Below, one piece after another: positions 22,221-34,081 of a stretch of 64,000 bases of DNA (position 1 is its first letter; every line of letters starts with the position of its first letter). The DNA is taken from NCBI GenBank assembly GCA_015680905.1, contig CM027377.1:13416501-13480500 (forward strand), given 5' to 3'. The stretch is from Coptis chinensis (Eukaryota > Streptophyta > Magnoliopsida > Ranunculales > Ranunculaceae). The notes beneath the pieces were generated by a model. It was not told the DNA's origin. It saw nothing but the letters and a program-made list of their open reading frames with translations, and did no database searches. The position numbers and the translations under genes were made by a program.

Positions 22221-23418
22221 TTAATTTTCGCCTCCTTCTCCCTCATCTGGATCCGACCAATTTGGATTATAAATTGGTACCGAATCTGCTGTTTCTTCAA
22301 TGTCAGTCCAATTAAAAACATGTTCAACTAAGTCCTTTTGAAGATTAGTATGCGTAACTTCATTTCTAATCTTATTTCTTGCTTTAATCATCTGATAGAC
22401 AAAATGAAAATCATCATCTTCCTGAAATAGCACAGGTATTGTTTCTTTCCTCTGACCTTTCCAATTCCAAACTCCACTTTCACGTTCATTTTCAACAATC
22501 ATATTATGCATTATAATGCATGCCTTCATTATGTCTCCAAGAACAACAACACTATGACAACGCGCAGAAGCCTTAACAATATGCCATCGTGCCTGCAAAA
22601 CTCCAAATGTCCTTTCAACATCCTTTCTTGTAGCTTATTGACGTTGAGTAAAGATCTTTTCATGTTTATTTCTTGGATAACGAATGGCTTGAACAAATGT
22701 GCCCCATTTTGGGTAAATACCATTAGCAAGATAATATCCCATATCATAGTCATTACCATTCACATTAAATGCAACAGAAGGAGCCTCACCTTGCTCTAAT
22801 GATTCAAAAACATGAGAACGATGAAGCACGTTAATGTCATTATGCGAACCTGGTAAGTCGAAGAAGCAATACCAGATCCAACAATGTTTGTCTCCAATGG
22901 CTTCAAGTATCAAAGTTGGTTCCTTCTTGTACCCTACATGTGTTCCAGCCCATCCACTTGGACAATTCTTCCACACCCAATGCATACAGTCGATTGATCC
23001 AAGCATTCCTGGAAAACCCCTTGCCGCATTTTCAGCTAATATCCTAGCAGTGTTTGCCTCAGTTGGTCGTCTCAAGTACTCTTTCTCAAACGCCGTGATT
23101 ATTGCCTTGCACCAACGCTTCATAGATACATTTGTTGTGGAATCTCCAATTTGTAAATACTCATCCGTTGAATCAGAAGAACAACCAGTTGCTAATTGTG
23201 CAACTGCAGCTAGTCCCTTCAGAACCCGAAATTGCTTGCCGACCCAATCCATCCACCTTGTCTTTAAAGTAATCGTCGAATGATGCAACAGTATGCAACA
23301 TATACATAAATAACTCTCTTGTCATCCTGTATCTTCGTCTAAACTTATGAGGAGGCCACCTACAAGGTGTTGTGAAGTAATCCCTCATTATCTTTTGTTT
23401 CTTCGAAATCACCACCAT
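22221..23418 (-). pseudogene. Harbinger DDE transposase (DDE_4 / HARBI1-like), broken
   Basis: Minus-strand coding sequence of about 400 codons. The N-terminal part has FRRRYRMTRELFMYML. The catalytic core shows the first aspartate in GSIDCMHWVWKNCPSGW, the second in DLPGSHNDINVL, and the glutamate in KDVERTFGVLQARW, i.e. the DDE triad of PIF/Harbinger nucleases. The C-terminal end is YNPNWSDPDEGEGGEN. Two defects are seen: a frame slip near 23240 between FKDKVDGLGRQ and FRVLKGLAAVAQLA, and an in-frame TAA near 22637 just before ATRKDVER. All three catalytic residues are preserved, suggesting loss of function is not very old. Start at 23418 is the first ATG in frame; a slightly longer N-terminus is possible. 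Confidence 0.85.
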
Positions 23419-25607
23419 CTCTAAACGTGTACTCTCGCCGCTTCACAGATCCACCGCGTTTGTCCATCCCACATCTTCAATTTCAATGGCTGCTTGAGTC
23501 ATTAATACCCCCCAAAGAATAGATAATAACGCAACCTCCTCCTCCTCCCTTCTCACCTCATCATATCATTATGCTCATCTCTTACTCTTTCCATGTAGTC
23601 ATCTTCTTAAAGTACTAGAAGAAGACGACCCGGTAAAACCGAAGACTTAATCATTTACTACTAGATCCTCCCCATAACCTTTGGTTATATGCAATTCTTT
23701 TTTCTCTAGACATTTTTCCTATTTTTAGCTTGGTTGTGGGGAAGAAGATGGCTGTTTGTTTGTTTGATATAAAAGAAAGAAGAGTAAAACGAAATATGAA
23801 AGGTAAGGTCACATGTGATACTTCGATTTTGGTCCACTTACCAATTGACAACACATTTTATCAGATTTTTGTTCACTCTCCAAGTGACAACACATTGTAT
23901 CCAAATGTCTATCCAAATGTACCCTCAATAATTCCAATGGGCCACCATCCCCATCCATAATTCCAATGTTTTGAATAGTAAAAGATGTAGTGAGAAGGAC
24001 TTAAAAACCAGACGGAATGTTACATTCCATCTCGGTATCCCCATACATTATTCCTATCAGAACCTGTCAAAACCAAACCACCTGCAAAAATGAGTGATAT
24101 TCCATCAAAATTTTCTGTTTCAACAAAGACAGGAAATGAGTGAAACGAATGTGAAATTTTTGGAAACATACGAACTTATAAATTTTTATTTTTTTTTGCC
24201 ATAATCTCATTTGTTTTATTGACATATTCATATCCAAAACCTGCTAATATACTTTAAAAATAATAAATAAGATAAACAACAATCATGAACAACACTCAAG
24301 TCTAACACAGAAACTCAATAAAAAAACTAACTTGTAATTTCTAAAAAATTTGACATAATCTCCTTTGTTTAATGACATATTCATATCCAAAACTCATAAA
24401 AGAAAAACCTGCTAATAAAAAAGTCATTACAAACAACAATCCCAAACGCCATAAGACAAGTAATGACGCACAGCTATTACAAACTACAAAAAAATATCTA
24501 TTAAGACCTCCTCCCCCTACGAGAAGGCTCAGTCGAAGAGCTCTCCCCCCTACGTCGTTGTCGCCTCTCTGGTTGAGGTTGAGCTTGAGCTTGAGGTGTG
24601 GCACTTGCAACATTCTCCAACTCTTGCACACGTCTTTGAAGCTGCAAAGTTCGATTTCACTCTTATTGTAAGTACTCAAAACTGCGACGAGAGGACTCCA
24701 TGAAGGACTCACGCATGGCATAACTGAGAGAGTTGTAGTTAAGGAGCTCCGACCTTACTTCATCATGTTTAACAAAACAAATGCATGTTAGGGGTTATAG
24801 TGAATACTAATAATAACAAATCATTAATAAATTCAAATCATACTAACCTCGGCTAACTGCTCAAACTGTACTGACAAATCTGCTACCACTGCGACATTTA
24901 CTGGTGGAATAGGTATTCTCATATCTTGCCCCTGAGAAGTAATCATGCTCCAGTGCCAAAGGTCATCATCATCAAATATCTGTGGAGTTCTTTGCGGCAT
25001 CTGAATATCATGAAATACCCTGGGTTGTGATTGTGGCAACTCCACTCCTTCTGGGAAATGAATGTCGGGTCTCAATGCTCCAGAAGTAACCCCTTCAAAA
25101 TTGGTGCCCCGGTATAACGCACCTAGCAAGAGACCTCGACCAACCCTCTTCCAATATAAGTCATAGTCTCCCATAAAATGAAAGTCGATCGTCCCGCCAC
25201 TCATTTGGGTTTGCTCTATAGTGTGAAAGAGCAGCAGGGGAAGAATATCGAGGGCTCATCATATCTATGGGTGGTGGGTAAGGTATAACAATCTCTTCGG
25301 ATACTTGCCGCCAACATCCGTCCCCAAGGTACCATGCGAGATGTGATCGACCCTATAAGTATCATTCGGCTGAGAAAAAACCTTGCTCTATGACACATAT
25401 AAGATAGTCTACTTTTCGGTGTTCTCTAAAACATCCGAATATCCACATAAAGGGTCCGAAAGATGAAGGACTCGGCCCGGGTTGCCATTCAATTCGGGTA
25501 GCTCCTAAAAGCTCAATTTGTCGACGAAAGTGTTATGAATATTATGTGATAGGTCCTCATACCCCCTCTTTATGATGAAGCCCCCATGCTTGAATACGTG
25601 GAATCAT

Positions 25608-25610
<3 letters not shown>

Positions 25611-25684
<74 letters not shown>
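25611..25684. repeat. (TA)n microsatellite
   Basis: Uninterrupted TA dinucleotide tract of about 37 units, ending directly at the MITE. Its exact length in the genome is uncertain because such tracts assemble poorly. Confidence 0.95.
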
Positions 25685-25687
<3 letters not shown>

Positions 25688-26061
25688 GTAGGTTTCCGTT
25701 TACAACATTTTTATACAACGCTTTATACAATACCCCATTTCAAGATGTTTTAAGGGCTAATTTTTTGTAGATAAGATGTTCTCACTATGGATATAATCTC
25801 CACAAAAAATTGGGTCATTTGAACATTTCTAAGTTTGCCAAAAAAAAGTTACAAAATCGATATTTCTAAACCGTTGATAAAAATTCATAGGTTGAGAACA
25901 AATTTTCTCATGGTTAGGAGTTTTCAAATGAGCTGAATTTTTGTGGAGATGATCTCCATGGTGTGGAGATCATATCTACAAGGAATCAATGCTTAATTCA
26001 TATTTTCAAAAGGTGTTGTATAAAACGTTGTATAAAAAGTGTTGTAAACGGAACCTACCCC
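25685..26061. mobile_element. 377-bp MITE nested in the PMD segment
   Basis: The ends are long near-perfect inverted repeats: GGGGTAGGTTTCCGTTTACA at the left, and its reverse complement TGTAAACGGAACCTACCCC at the right, one base shorter. The inverted match extends inward through TATACAACG. Both sides are TATA, consistent with a TA target site in a TA microsatellite (Stowaway or other TA-targeting family). No coding capacity. Confidence 0.85.
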
Positions 26062-26192
26062 TATATATATATAAATGAAATGAAGCCCCCATGTTTGAAT
26101 ACGTGGAATCAGGTCATGAGTCTCATCATCTTCTAACCTCTTCAACACAGGATGCATCACATGAAAATGTTCGTAGAATAAATACATCAATA

Positions 26193-26196
<4 letters not shown>

Positions 26197-26270
<74 letters not shown>
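26197..26270. repeat. (TA)n microsatellite
   Basis: Second TA tract of about 37 units within the degraded PMD gene, between the IPRIQTWG piece and the conserved PMD exon. It lies in what was probably an intron of that gene. Confidence 0.95.
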
Positions 26271-26276
<6 letters not shown>

Positions 26277-27815
26277 GTCAACATTAATAATTAGATAAAT
26301 AAATGAAATGAAACAATAACTTAATAAATAAGACTTACCGGTATAATCCAAACAAAGCCGTACAAATTGCCTTTAGTGGCTTTCGTCTCAACTGCGAGGT
26401 CTAGCTAGCGGTAAAGGTATGCCAAGATGGATTGACCCTAGTCATAATCTCACATCCTCTCTACGTCTGAGACAACGACCATCCACCCGATACGTAAATA
26501 ACTATCAGCATATCCAAATAATACCGCACTAACAAAATAGAAGAGGAAGGCACGTACATACTCGTGGATCGACTCCTCACCAATATGATAGTCTTTCGGC
26601 TTCTCCTTGAGTCTATTCAAATATCTCGAAGTAAACCAACTCATATTTATAGCTCCTCCCTTAAACTGCTCAGCCGATAATCTCAAAAACCCGTCTTGCT
26701 CATCATCTTCAACCAAATCAAAACATTCAAAGAAACTCATCGCCGTAGTAAAAACCTCTAAAGTTTCATAAAAAGGAATGACATCTCCATAACCAATTGG
26801 GATACTCGTGAGCATTGTGAAATCAAGAGGGGTAATCCCAAGCTCACCCCATGGGAAATGGAATGTGTGGGTAGTTTGCCACCACCGCTCAACTATCCCA
26901 AACAACAACGCTTGATCATTTTGTCCCAAATTAGAATTCAACAAGTTCCCAAATGGTGTGGCGGATATAATGTCGGTAACCGTGACAAAATTAGGATCCG
27001 TTTTTTATTTCATACAACGCCACCACGACACAACATTTGAAAGTGCACAACGCACTTTCCATAGGTGTACTTCCTACATTCAACCAATACGCAATACGAT
27101 ATAATTACAACTAATTTTTTTTTTAAACAATGCGACAAATTCAAACTAATTACACAACAACAAACTTGATATAAACTAACATAAATAATAATAATTAACA
27201 TAAAAAAAAAATCAAAAACTTATTTAAGACTCCGCAACTCGATTTGCTATATGTCGGACCGATGTTGACGCTAAAGGTGGGTGTTTCTCGATTTCACAAC
27301 GCGGTGGAAAATTGAACCCAAGTTCAATTTCGTCCTCCTCGCCCACATTACGCGTTCTTGACGATGATCTTTTTTGCCCCATTTTTTTGGAAATTTTGAC
27401 ATTTCCAAACCATCGAGAATGCTCTTCATGTGGTGAGGTTGGTGGGGATGTATTTGGGGGTGGAGAAGTCATTAGGAATGGAAGTTTGTGTCAAAAACTT
27501 GTTAATGGAGGCTAGAAAATCACAATTTTGGATGGGAAGGAAGTGAAAATAGAGTCTGTTCGCGTTTGTTCATATAGAGTCATCAGACGGGATGTTACAT
27601 CCCGTCTCGTTATAAAATACCAGACGGATATTACATTCCGTCTCAATAAAAAACCTCAAGACGAAATCTAACATCCTATCCGGGATATTTTATTCACATT
27701 TGCATTGCACAACTTCAACTTGTTTTTCACCGTTTTGGTGAAAAGGGGGTGAATAAGTGATGAGGTGGCGGTGAATAGGGGGGGAAAACTTTCACCTGCA
27801 TTGCAAATGCTCTAA

Positions 27816-27922
27816 GAGCATCTCTAGGTGGTGGTAGTATCACTTGAATGTTTGAGGCCGAAATTTGTCAAACCAACTTTAGGTGGAGGCAAATATTAGT
27901 GTGCGACATTACCACTGTCGCC

Positions 27923-27953
<31 letters not shown>

Positions 27954-28135
27954 TCCTAATGCTCATGCCAAATTAAAAAAGTAAAAAATGCTACATCTTA
28001 AATTTGCATCCACGGATGCGGCTAGACAGGTAATAATTCTATATTTGCCAACACTTAGAGATGATTTTTCACGAAATTCCGAATTGTAGAGGCAAATTTG
28101 GAGTTGATACTACCACCTAGAAATACTCTACGCTC
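27816..28135. mobile_element. 320-bp Harbinger/Tourist-type MITE directly abutting the large transposon
   Basis: The left end GAGCATCTCTAGGTGG continues to GTGGTAGTATCA. The right end, reverse complemented, is GAGCGTAGAGTATTTCTAGG continuing to TGGTAGTATCA. So the inverted repeat is about 27 bp with a short extra piece on the right. The left TAA (27813-27815) is also the right target duplication of the 7.5-kb element; the right flank is TTAA. An internal A homopolymer lies near 27925-27950. The element ends about 320 bp upstream of the INTS7-like start codon. Confidence 0.75.
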
Positions 28136-28455
28136 TTAATAGTTGCTCACAATTCGCATCTTTTAGAAAGGTGATCAAGACGAGTTGATCATATTTCAAT
28201 GTGGATTTGTCTAATTTTAAACATTCTTATCATTCCAATTTCCAATAGTCCACAGAAATTGGTTCTTCAATAAAAAATATTGTGAACTCCTACCGAATTC
28301 TTGATACTTCATTTTGTAACGATATGCCGAGATTCAGTGGTCCACTTTCCAAATCACAAGGAAAATTTTGAGCTTTCGACTAAAAACAAGTTATAGAAAA
28401 GGCGAAAAAGAATTGTGAAAAGAAGGAGAAACAAAAACCAGAAACAGGTATTACG

Positions 28456-31400
28456 ATGGAGAGGAATTCAGCAGCATGTGCTATGGAATGGAGCATTGAA
28501 CTCGAAAAAGGCCTTAGATCAAACAAACCAGGTGAGCTTCATTATATATAAAAATATATCTTTTTTAGTTTTTAGAATGTGGAGTGACATTGTCTTTGTA
28601 CCATTTTAGGCCGACGTATTGAGGCTATAACACAGATTGGACAAAGACTTGAGCAGTGGAGTAAGGAGCCTAGCTCGACGATGGTCATATCGAACATTTA
28701 TGGTCTAGTTCCGGGGGAGGACAGGCTGTTTGCAAATGCGGTTCTTCTTCGTCTTGCAGATGCATTTAAGTATGGAGACAAACATACCCGGCTATGTATC
28801 CTAAAAACTTTTCTTTTAGAGAGAAGCCAACGTAAGAAGGGTAAGAAATATGTTGGTCTTCTGGCTAAGGAGAGGATTGCAAATTATCAACAACTTCTTA
28901 AAAGAGTGAAGATAGTTTTCGACAGAGGGGATGTTGAATCCAGAGCAATTACTTTATGCTTCCTTGGTTGTTGGTCTGATTTTGCAAAAGACAGTGCTGA
29001 AATACGCCACATGGTCTTGTCAAGTTTAGGATCGTGCCATGTTTTGGAGGTATTGTTACTATCTCATGCAAGAGATTTATGGCTTTTAGAGTAGCAGACG
29101 TTAACACGAAACAGTAGAATAAAATATGTCGTAAAGTAAAAAACGCTGAGTTTGCATATTCTGTTTCAAATATAAGTAAATTACAAGATGCATGATACTG
29201 AGAAATACATCTTGGTGTGCTATTTCGTTCGAATTTGTTGATTCTACTCTTCTTTATTCATCAATGGTATCTGCATTAGAGTAATCTACTTTTAGTTGAG
29301 CTGAAATTCATTATGGTTATTAGAAGTATTTGGCAAGTCCTTGATCACTGCACAATATTGACTAAGAACTTTTCTTAATCTATTTGATGTCTATCAGGTA
29401 AAAGCATCAATTTTCACTGCGGGCTGCTTTTCTGAGTTGTCCGGGGATTTTGCATGTATCTTTTTGGAGGTGCTTATCAACATGGTGTCCTCTTCAAAAA
29501 CTTCTATAACTGTCAAGCTAGCATGTGCGAAAGCTTTTGCTAAACTGGGAATCTCGTTTACCCTTGCAAGCCGAGGTTACAAGGTGATGCACATATTTTA
29601 CTTCAACTGCTATCTAGTTAACATGCACGAGCACTTTTTTCCATTGTATTATGCAATTCTGATTCCCTCTGGTCCAATCTGCATTGGCCTGACCCTTAAT
29701 AGTTTTAACTTTCAAGACAATAGTAATAGCATGTCTTGATTGAGTAGACAGGAAGATTAGAAAAAATGCGTTGCTTTTTCTGTACTTTCTGATGTAAAGC
29801 AGGGTAAGGTATATTGGTTAGGGTCTGTTTGCTTTAGTCATTCTGTGTAAGGAGATGTACCTGGTTGACGAAATACCTTCTCTAGCAATTTCCCAGACAT
29901 TGTGGCTTCCTCAACAACAATGCTAGTTGTTACTTTGTGTTGGGGGGGGGCGGGGGAAGAGAAAATGACAAAGGAATGAACGTATACTAGTGCTTAGATA
30001 GTGGGCATAAGCCTTCCAGATTGATCACTTAGGGTTTCACCAGTGACTCTTATTTTTGTTGCAGACAGGTAGAAAGCTGTTGCTAAACTCTTCCGAGGAG
30101 GAATTCATAGTTGAGATGTTGATGTCACTCTCCAAACTTGCTACTAAGTCATTGTTACTGATTTCTGAACAGGTATCATGTCTGACTTCTCAAGTACATT
30201 CTTTTGTACTCTTTTTCCCCCTTTTCATTTTTGTGGATCAGTTGTCAGGTAGATTTAGGCATTTAGCACGTGTATTTAGTGAATTCTAAACGAGGTCAAT
30301 CAAATTCTGGGCCAATTAGATTTGGTACTGCATGTGGAAAAACGATGTGTACTTTGTAACTTTGTATATTATGTGGATGAGTGGGAGAAACAACAATTGA
30401 GGTTGAGGAATACATATAGACTTAGTTTAGAAACAGATTTATTTTTTTTTATTCTAAATTGATTTTGTGAATGTAGGTTGAGTTGCTCTTATCATTTATT
30501 ACTCACAATTCTGTTTTGCGCGTGCAAGTGATGGCAATACGGTGTATGCTCTTTCTTTTGGAGGGCGGAGTTTGTCGTTTTCCTGTAGATGTGGGGTTGC
30601 TTGCAAGATTGTTCAATGTTCTGGATGGTAATGTTCTTCCAACAGCTGCACAATGTGATGCTCTACGGATATTGCTTAAGGTCATCTTTCTTTTCAGTAA
30701 CCTTATCTAATTCTTGCTAACAGTACATCTCATCCATTAAGTATTCTTTGAAATTGACAGATCTTCCGGTCCACCCAACCAAGTGTTTATTGCATAGAGA
30801 TGTCCGAGTTTGTGAAATGGGTGTCCATTGTTGAAAGTGCTACACAGTCTCGAAGTACATCTAAGAGACTCTTGGCACGCCAACTTCTGGTTGATATCTC
30901 TCTCAAATGCAAAGGGGGAGTGGAAACAAATGCTTTGACAGATCTTCCATCCCGAGTACTTTTGTTAGTATTAGATCAGTTAGCACAGCTGGTGAAGCCT
31001 GTATCAAAGCCTTGTAAGACTGCCTCTGAATTGGCACAGGAATGCCAAAGCTTGCTCAGTTTTTCTCTTTTTGTTGTTGAAGAGTATCCTTCCTTAGGAG
31101 TTCTTGCACTGACTAAAATTAGTTCATGTATAGAATCCTTGGTGAATATGGGAAAAGGAGGATTTGGAGAAAACCCAGCTTCGTCTAGTCGTGAGGTTGT
31201 GCTGTTAGATGGTAAGAAGGATCGTTCTATTACTTCACAATTAGTCTTGTGCATGTATCAATTCGTGGAATGCTGTATTGAAATTCTCAATGAAGCCAGT
31301 AGTATTACTGCAGAAGTACACCAGATTGTAAAGCTACTTAGCAAAGTTCTGCACAAAAGCTACTTAGTCAGTGATGATATGTGCACGATACAGTTAATTT

Positions 31401-34081
31401 TGTTACACTCTCGTGTTGTTTGGAGTTACTTCACAAATGTTGATAAGAAAATCTGCAATGTTGATAATTTGGGTATTTCAGATAATGACTACTGGATTGA
31501 GTCTGAAATGATTACCCGTGAGTTTGTGAGGAAGATGATGGCCAGGCCGGATAAGTGGGCTGCGTACAAAGCTGGAAAATGTGCAGCATGTCACGGTTCT
31601 TGGTTTGCAGCTGCATTCATATTTAGGCAATTGATAAATAATGTGCAGTCAGACGCTTGTCAGAACTGGTTGAAATCTCTCTCTTTGTTTGCAAAATCAG
31701 GAAGCACTGTCATGCTACTCTTCCTTCCAGGACAAGACCAGAGATCAGTAAATAAGTCACATATACACGAAATTTGGACTACGCCATGTGGGCTTTTGGG
31801 TAAAAATACTGATGGTGCTTCTTGTAATGCCATTTTGTGGGACTACTGTGGAAGTTCTAATGAAGCTTATGGTGATGTTTGCTCTGCAGTGGAATTGTTA
31901 GAAGCTGCTGTCACAACTGATCACACCTTTTTCTTCCAGAGATGGTTCTTGAATTTAAGAGCTAAGGTTCTAGAAATTTTGGTTGTTATACTTAGACTCT
32001 TGGATCCGAATCCATGTAAAGAGGAAGATATTCACAACTCTAAGCTAATTGAAGGATGCACCGGTGTGGGACTTTCCAGACCTGCATTAGATGCCAATTC
32101 TTTCACTGTAATATCTTTACGGTTAAAGAAGTTGGCTCAAGAACTTGATCTTCTGGCCACATCTTTCATGGACATGGACCCCAAAAGCGTTAGAATTATC
32201 TTTAGACTTGCACTGAATTGCTCACTACTGGCCTTCTGTACTGGATTTTGTGTGGAGGACTCGAAGAAGTGCTCACATTCAATGCTTCTACAAGATTTGG
32301 CCAAGCGATTGTGTCATGTAGACAGTGAGATGAGTGCAACTCTGACTCAACTTTTGACACTCGTTGGGGAGCCAAATAGCTGCTTCCATCCACCACCTAG
32401 AGTGCCTGTATACAAGGCCGGTCAGGAAGAAAGAATTTTGTTTGATATCTGTAAGTTTGCTCTATCTAAATTTCTTTGCATGCTAGAAGAGGCAAAGGAA
32501 ACTAAAGCTCAGGGAGTATCATACCAGGAGCCCACTGCCAGATTGCAACTTCTTTCTAGTGTACTTGAAAGATGGATGAACATGTCCTTTCAGATACCCA
32601 AGTATTTCTTTGAATTGAGGTATGATATGACTACTAATTCTAGCCATTCCTTTCTAATTTTATAGGAAAATGTTACTATTTTTTTTATTAAAGGGGAGAA
32701 GTATATAATCTGAAAGATTACTGGCTGGTATTAGTAGATGCCATTTAGCTTTCTAAAAGGGAATGGGGATTGCTGTTGTGTATTAGCTTAGGAAAACATG
32801 TCGTTGACATTCCCATGACAGCATTCCGTCAATCTTGGATTATTCCACACTCCCACTTATATCTCAATATCTCATAGGCACAAGACGATCTCTATCTCTA
32901 TCAATTTGTACAAATTTTTATCTGTTAAATTTTAGTTTCTACTTTTAAATTAAGTATTTAGTCTCCTTACCAGGAAACTAGGATGAATGATTTGGAATAA
33001 CTTTTGGACTTGCAAAGACCAAGTCATTCAATTTGATGGACCTTCCATATGGATCTCACAGCTATGCTTAAGATCCAATCGACTTGGTTAGCGCACATGC
33101 CGAACAGGTCTATGGTCTGTATCTATAATTAATAGTACAACACCATCTTATTGGACACGTCAAACTTGAGATGTGCACAAATCCAACCAAGTTTGAGATT
33201 AAAAAAAATGAGATTATCCAATTTTTCTGACTTTCCCTTCACATATCAGGGCAGACTCTGATGAGAGATTATTTCAAATTATAGACTGTTGTATGTCCCA
33301 ATGTCCCATACACCATACCCCAGCTTCCATGGATGTTGGAAATAAAGATGGGCACTCCAATCCCATTCAAAATTGATATGTATGTTGATCATTTTCATTT
33401 ATCTTCATTTCATGGTTGAGTGAAATATCTCGAGTGTTATCATAGAAAAAAAATAAAAAAATCGTGGTCTTCCTGTTTGCTTTATATTAATATCTTTTCT
33501 TTAGTAACATTACAATGTCAAATGCTATTTGCTTCAGATCTTGCATTGGCGCAGAACTATTTGTCTTCAATGCTGATACCAAAAGCCCCAGTAAGTTACT
33601 TGTCTTCCCAGGCTTCCACCTCTCACTAAATATCTGCCTACAGTTGAAACATGTCCCACCTAGCCGGGTCACTAAGCTGTATTGTATTTTAGCCTCTAAG
33701 CCATCCTATTGGACACCTGGACATGATGGAGAAAGTAAAGGGAAAATGCTGTCAGAATTTAAACCCTGGGACTCTAATGATACAGTGGATCTGAATGAAA
33801 AACTATGGATGTATGTGACAGAAGGTGCAAAGAGAAGTGGCAAAAAGCTTGCGCGGGCTAGCAGTGGAGATCCTTTGGTTTGGTCGTGTGTGAGTTTTGT
33901 ACTAAATGGACGAGGGCAGGGGTTCTCATCTTGCTTGCTTGATGTTTCTGCGTTTCCAGTGGGTTCTTACGAAATAAAGTGGCATATTTGTTGTATTGAT
34001 AGTAAAGATTCTTACTGGAATCTCGTCCCTTTGAATATGGGTCCTGTATTTAGTGTCAATAGGGATACAGTTGCTGGTTGA
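28456..34081 (+). CDS. INTS7: Integrator complex subunit 7-like protein (EMB1895 type)
   Basis: Seven exons: 28456-28531, 28610-29049, 29398-29583, 30065-30172, 30477-30680, 30761-32619, 33538-34081, all with GT-AG introns and compatible phases, giving 1138 aa. The start MERNSAACAMEWSIELEKGL is the first ATG of the open exon. The protein is an alpha-helical ARM/HEAT-type repeat with no catalytic motif. Conserved blocks include RRIEAITQIGQRLEQW, LVPGEDRLFANAVLLRLADA, WSDFAKDSAEIRHMVLSSL, and the C-terminal beta-rich PGFHLSLNICLQLKHVP and WNLVPLNMGPVFSVN. Family knowledge: Integrator processes snRNA 3' ends and attenuates Pol II transcription in the nucleus; the Arabidopsis homologue is embryo-essential. 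It appears intact. Its upstream region consists of a MITE and the 7.5-kb transposon. Joining exon 6 directly to 33538 gives FELR|SCIGAELFVFNADT in frame. Confidence 0.9.

Larger units (their letters stand above)
25575..26113. repeat. 34-bp direct repeat flanking the MITE and TA tract
   Basis: ATGAAGCCCCCATGCTTGAA at 25575, extending to about 25608, recurs with about three mismatches at 26080-26113. The repeats bracket the TA microsatellite and the 377-bp MITE. The unit belongs to the PMD gene body, so part of the cargo was locally duplicated when, or before, the repeat-rich insert arose. Confidence 0.8.
24500..27000 (-). pseudogene. degraded plant mobile domain (PMD, MAIN/MAIL1-like) gene inside the transposon
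   Basis: The best preserved exon (about 26999-26450, minus strand) reads DPNFVTVTDIISATPFGN, then ALLFGIVERWWQTTHTFHFP, WGELGITPLDFTMLTSIPIG and SWFTSRYLNRL. This is the plant mobile domain, found in MAIN/MAIL1 proteins and in many transposon-linked relatives. C-terminal pieces follow: KRLEDDETHDLIPRIQTWG (about 26140), a proline-rich IPYPPPIDMMSPR region (about 25290), the stretch 25204-24833, and a basic coiled-coil tail RRVQELENVASATPQAQA (about 24640-24500). The pieces lie in different frames with several stops, and the gene is split by a MITE and TA tracts. MTSPPPNTSPPTSPHEEHSR at 27472-27224 could be its first exon but ends in a stop and is unproven. Confidence 0.75.
20347..27812. mobile_element. 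near-complete PIF/Harbinger transposon (7466 bp) carrying a plant mobile domain gene
   Basis: The left end GAGTATTTGCAATGCAGG and the reverse complement of the right end (GAGCATTTGCAATGCAGG) form near-perfect terminal inverted repeats. TAA flanks both sides (20344-20346 and 27813-27815). Inside, from left to right: subterminal palindromes; a trihelix/NAM-associated ORF on the plus strand; the DDE transposase on the minus strand; a further subterminal-type palindrome near 24010; a degraded PMD gene on the minus strand; and right subterminal palindromes near 27590-27690. Both transposase-related ORFs are broken, so the copy is not autonomous now. It appears longer than typical plant PIF elements (from memory about 3-6 kb), the excess being the PMD segment. 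Confidence 0.88.

Noticed and set aside
20347-27812. Reading the PMD region as a host gene with an unrelated transposon beside it
   Set aside because: Matching terminal inverted repeats and TAA duplications enclose both the transposase and the PMD region, so the PMD segment is inside the element.
33250-33384. Possible extra INTS7-like exon (ADSDERLFQIIDCCMSQCP...) between exons 6 and 7
   Set aside because: It follows a good acceptor but runs into TGA before any usable donor. Joining 32619 directly to 33538 keeps the frame and gives the expected protein, so it is probably intron, at most a rare alternative exon.
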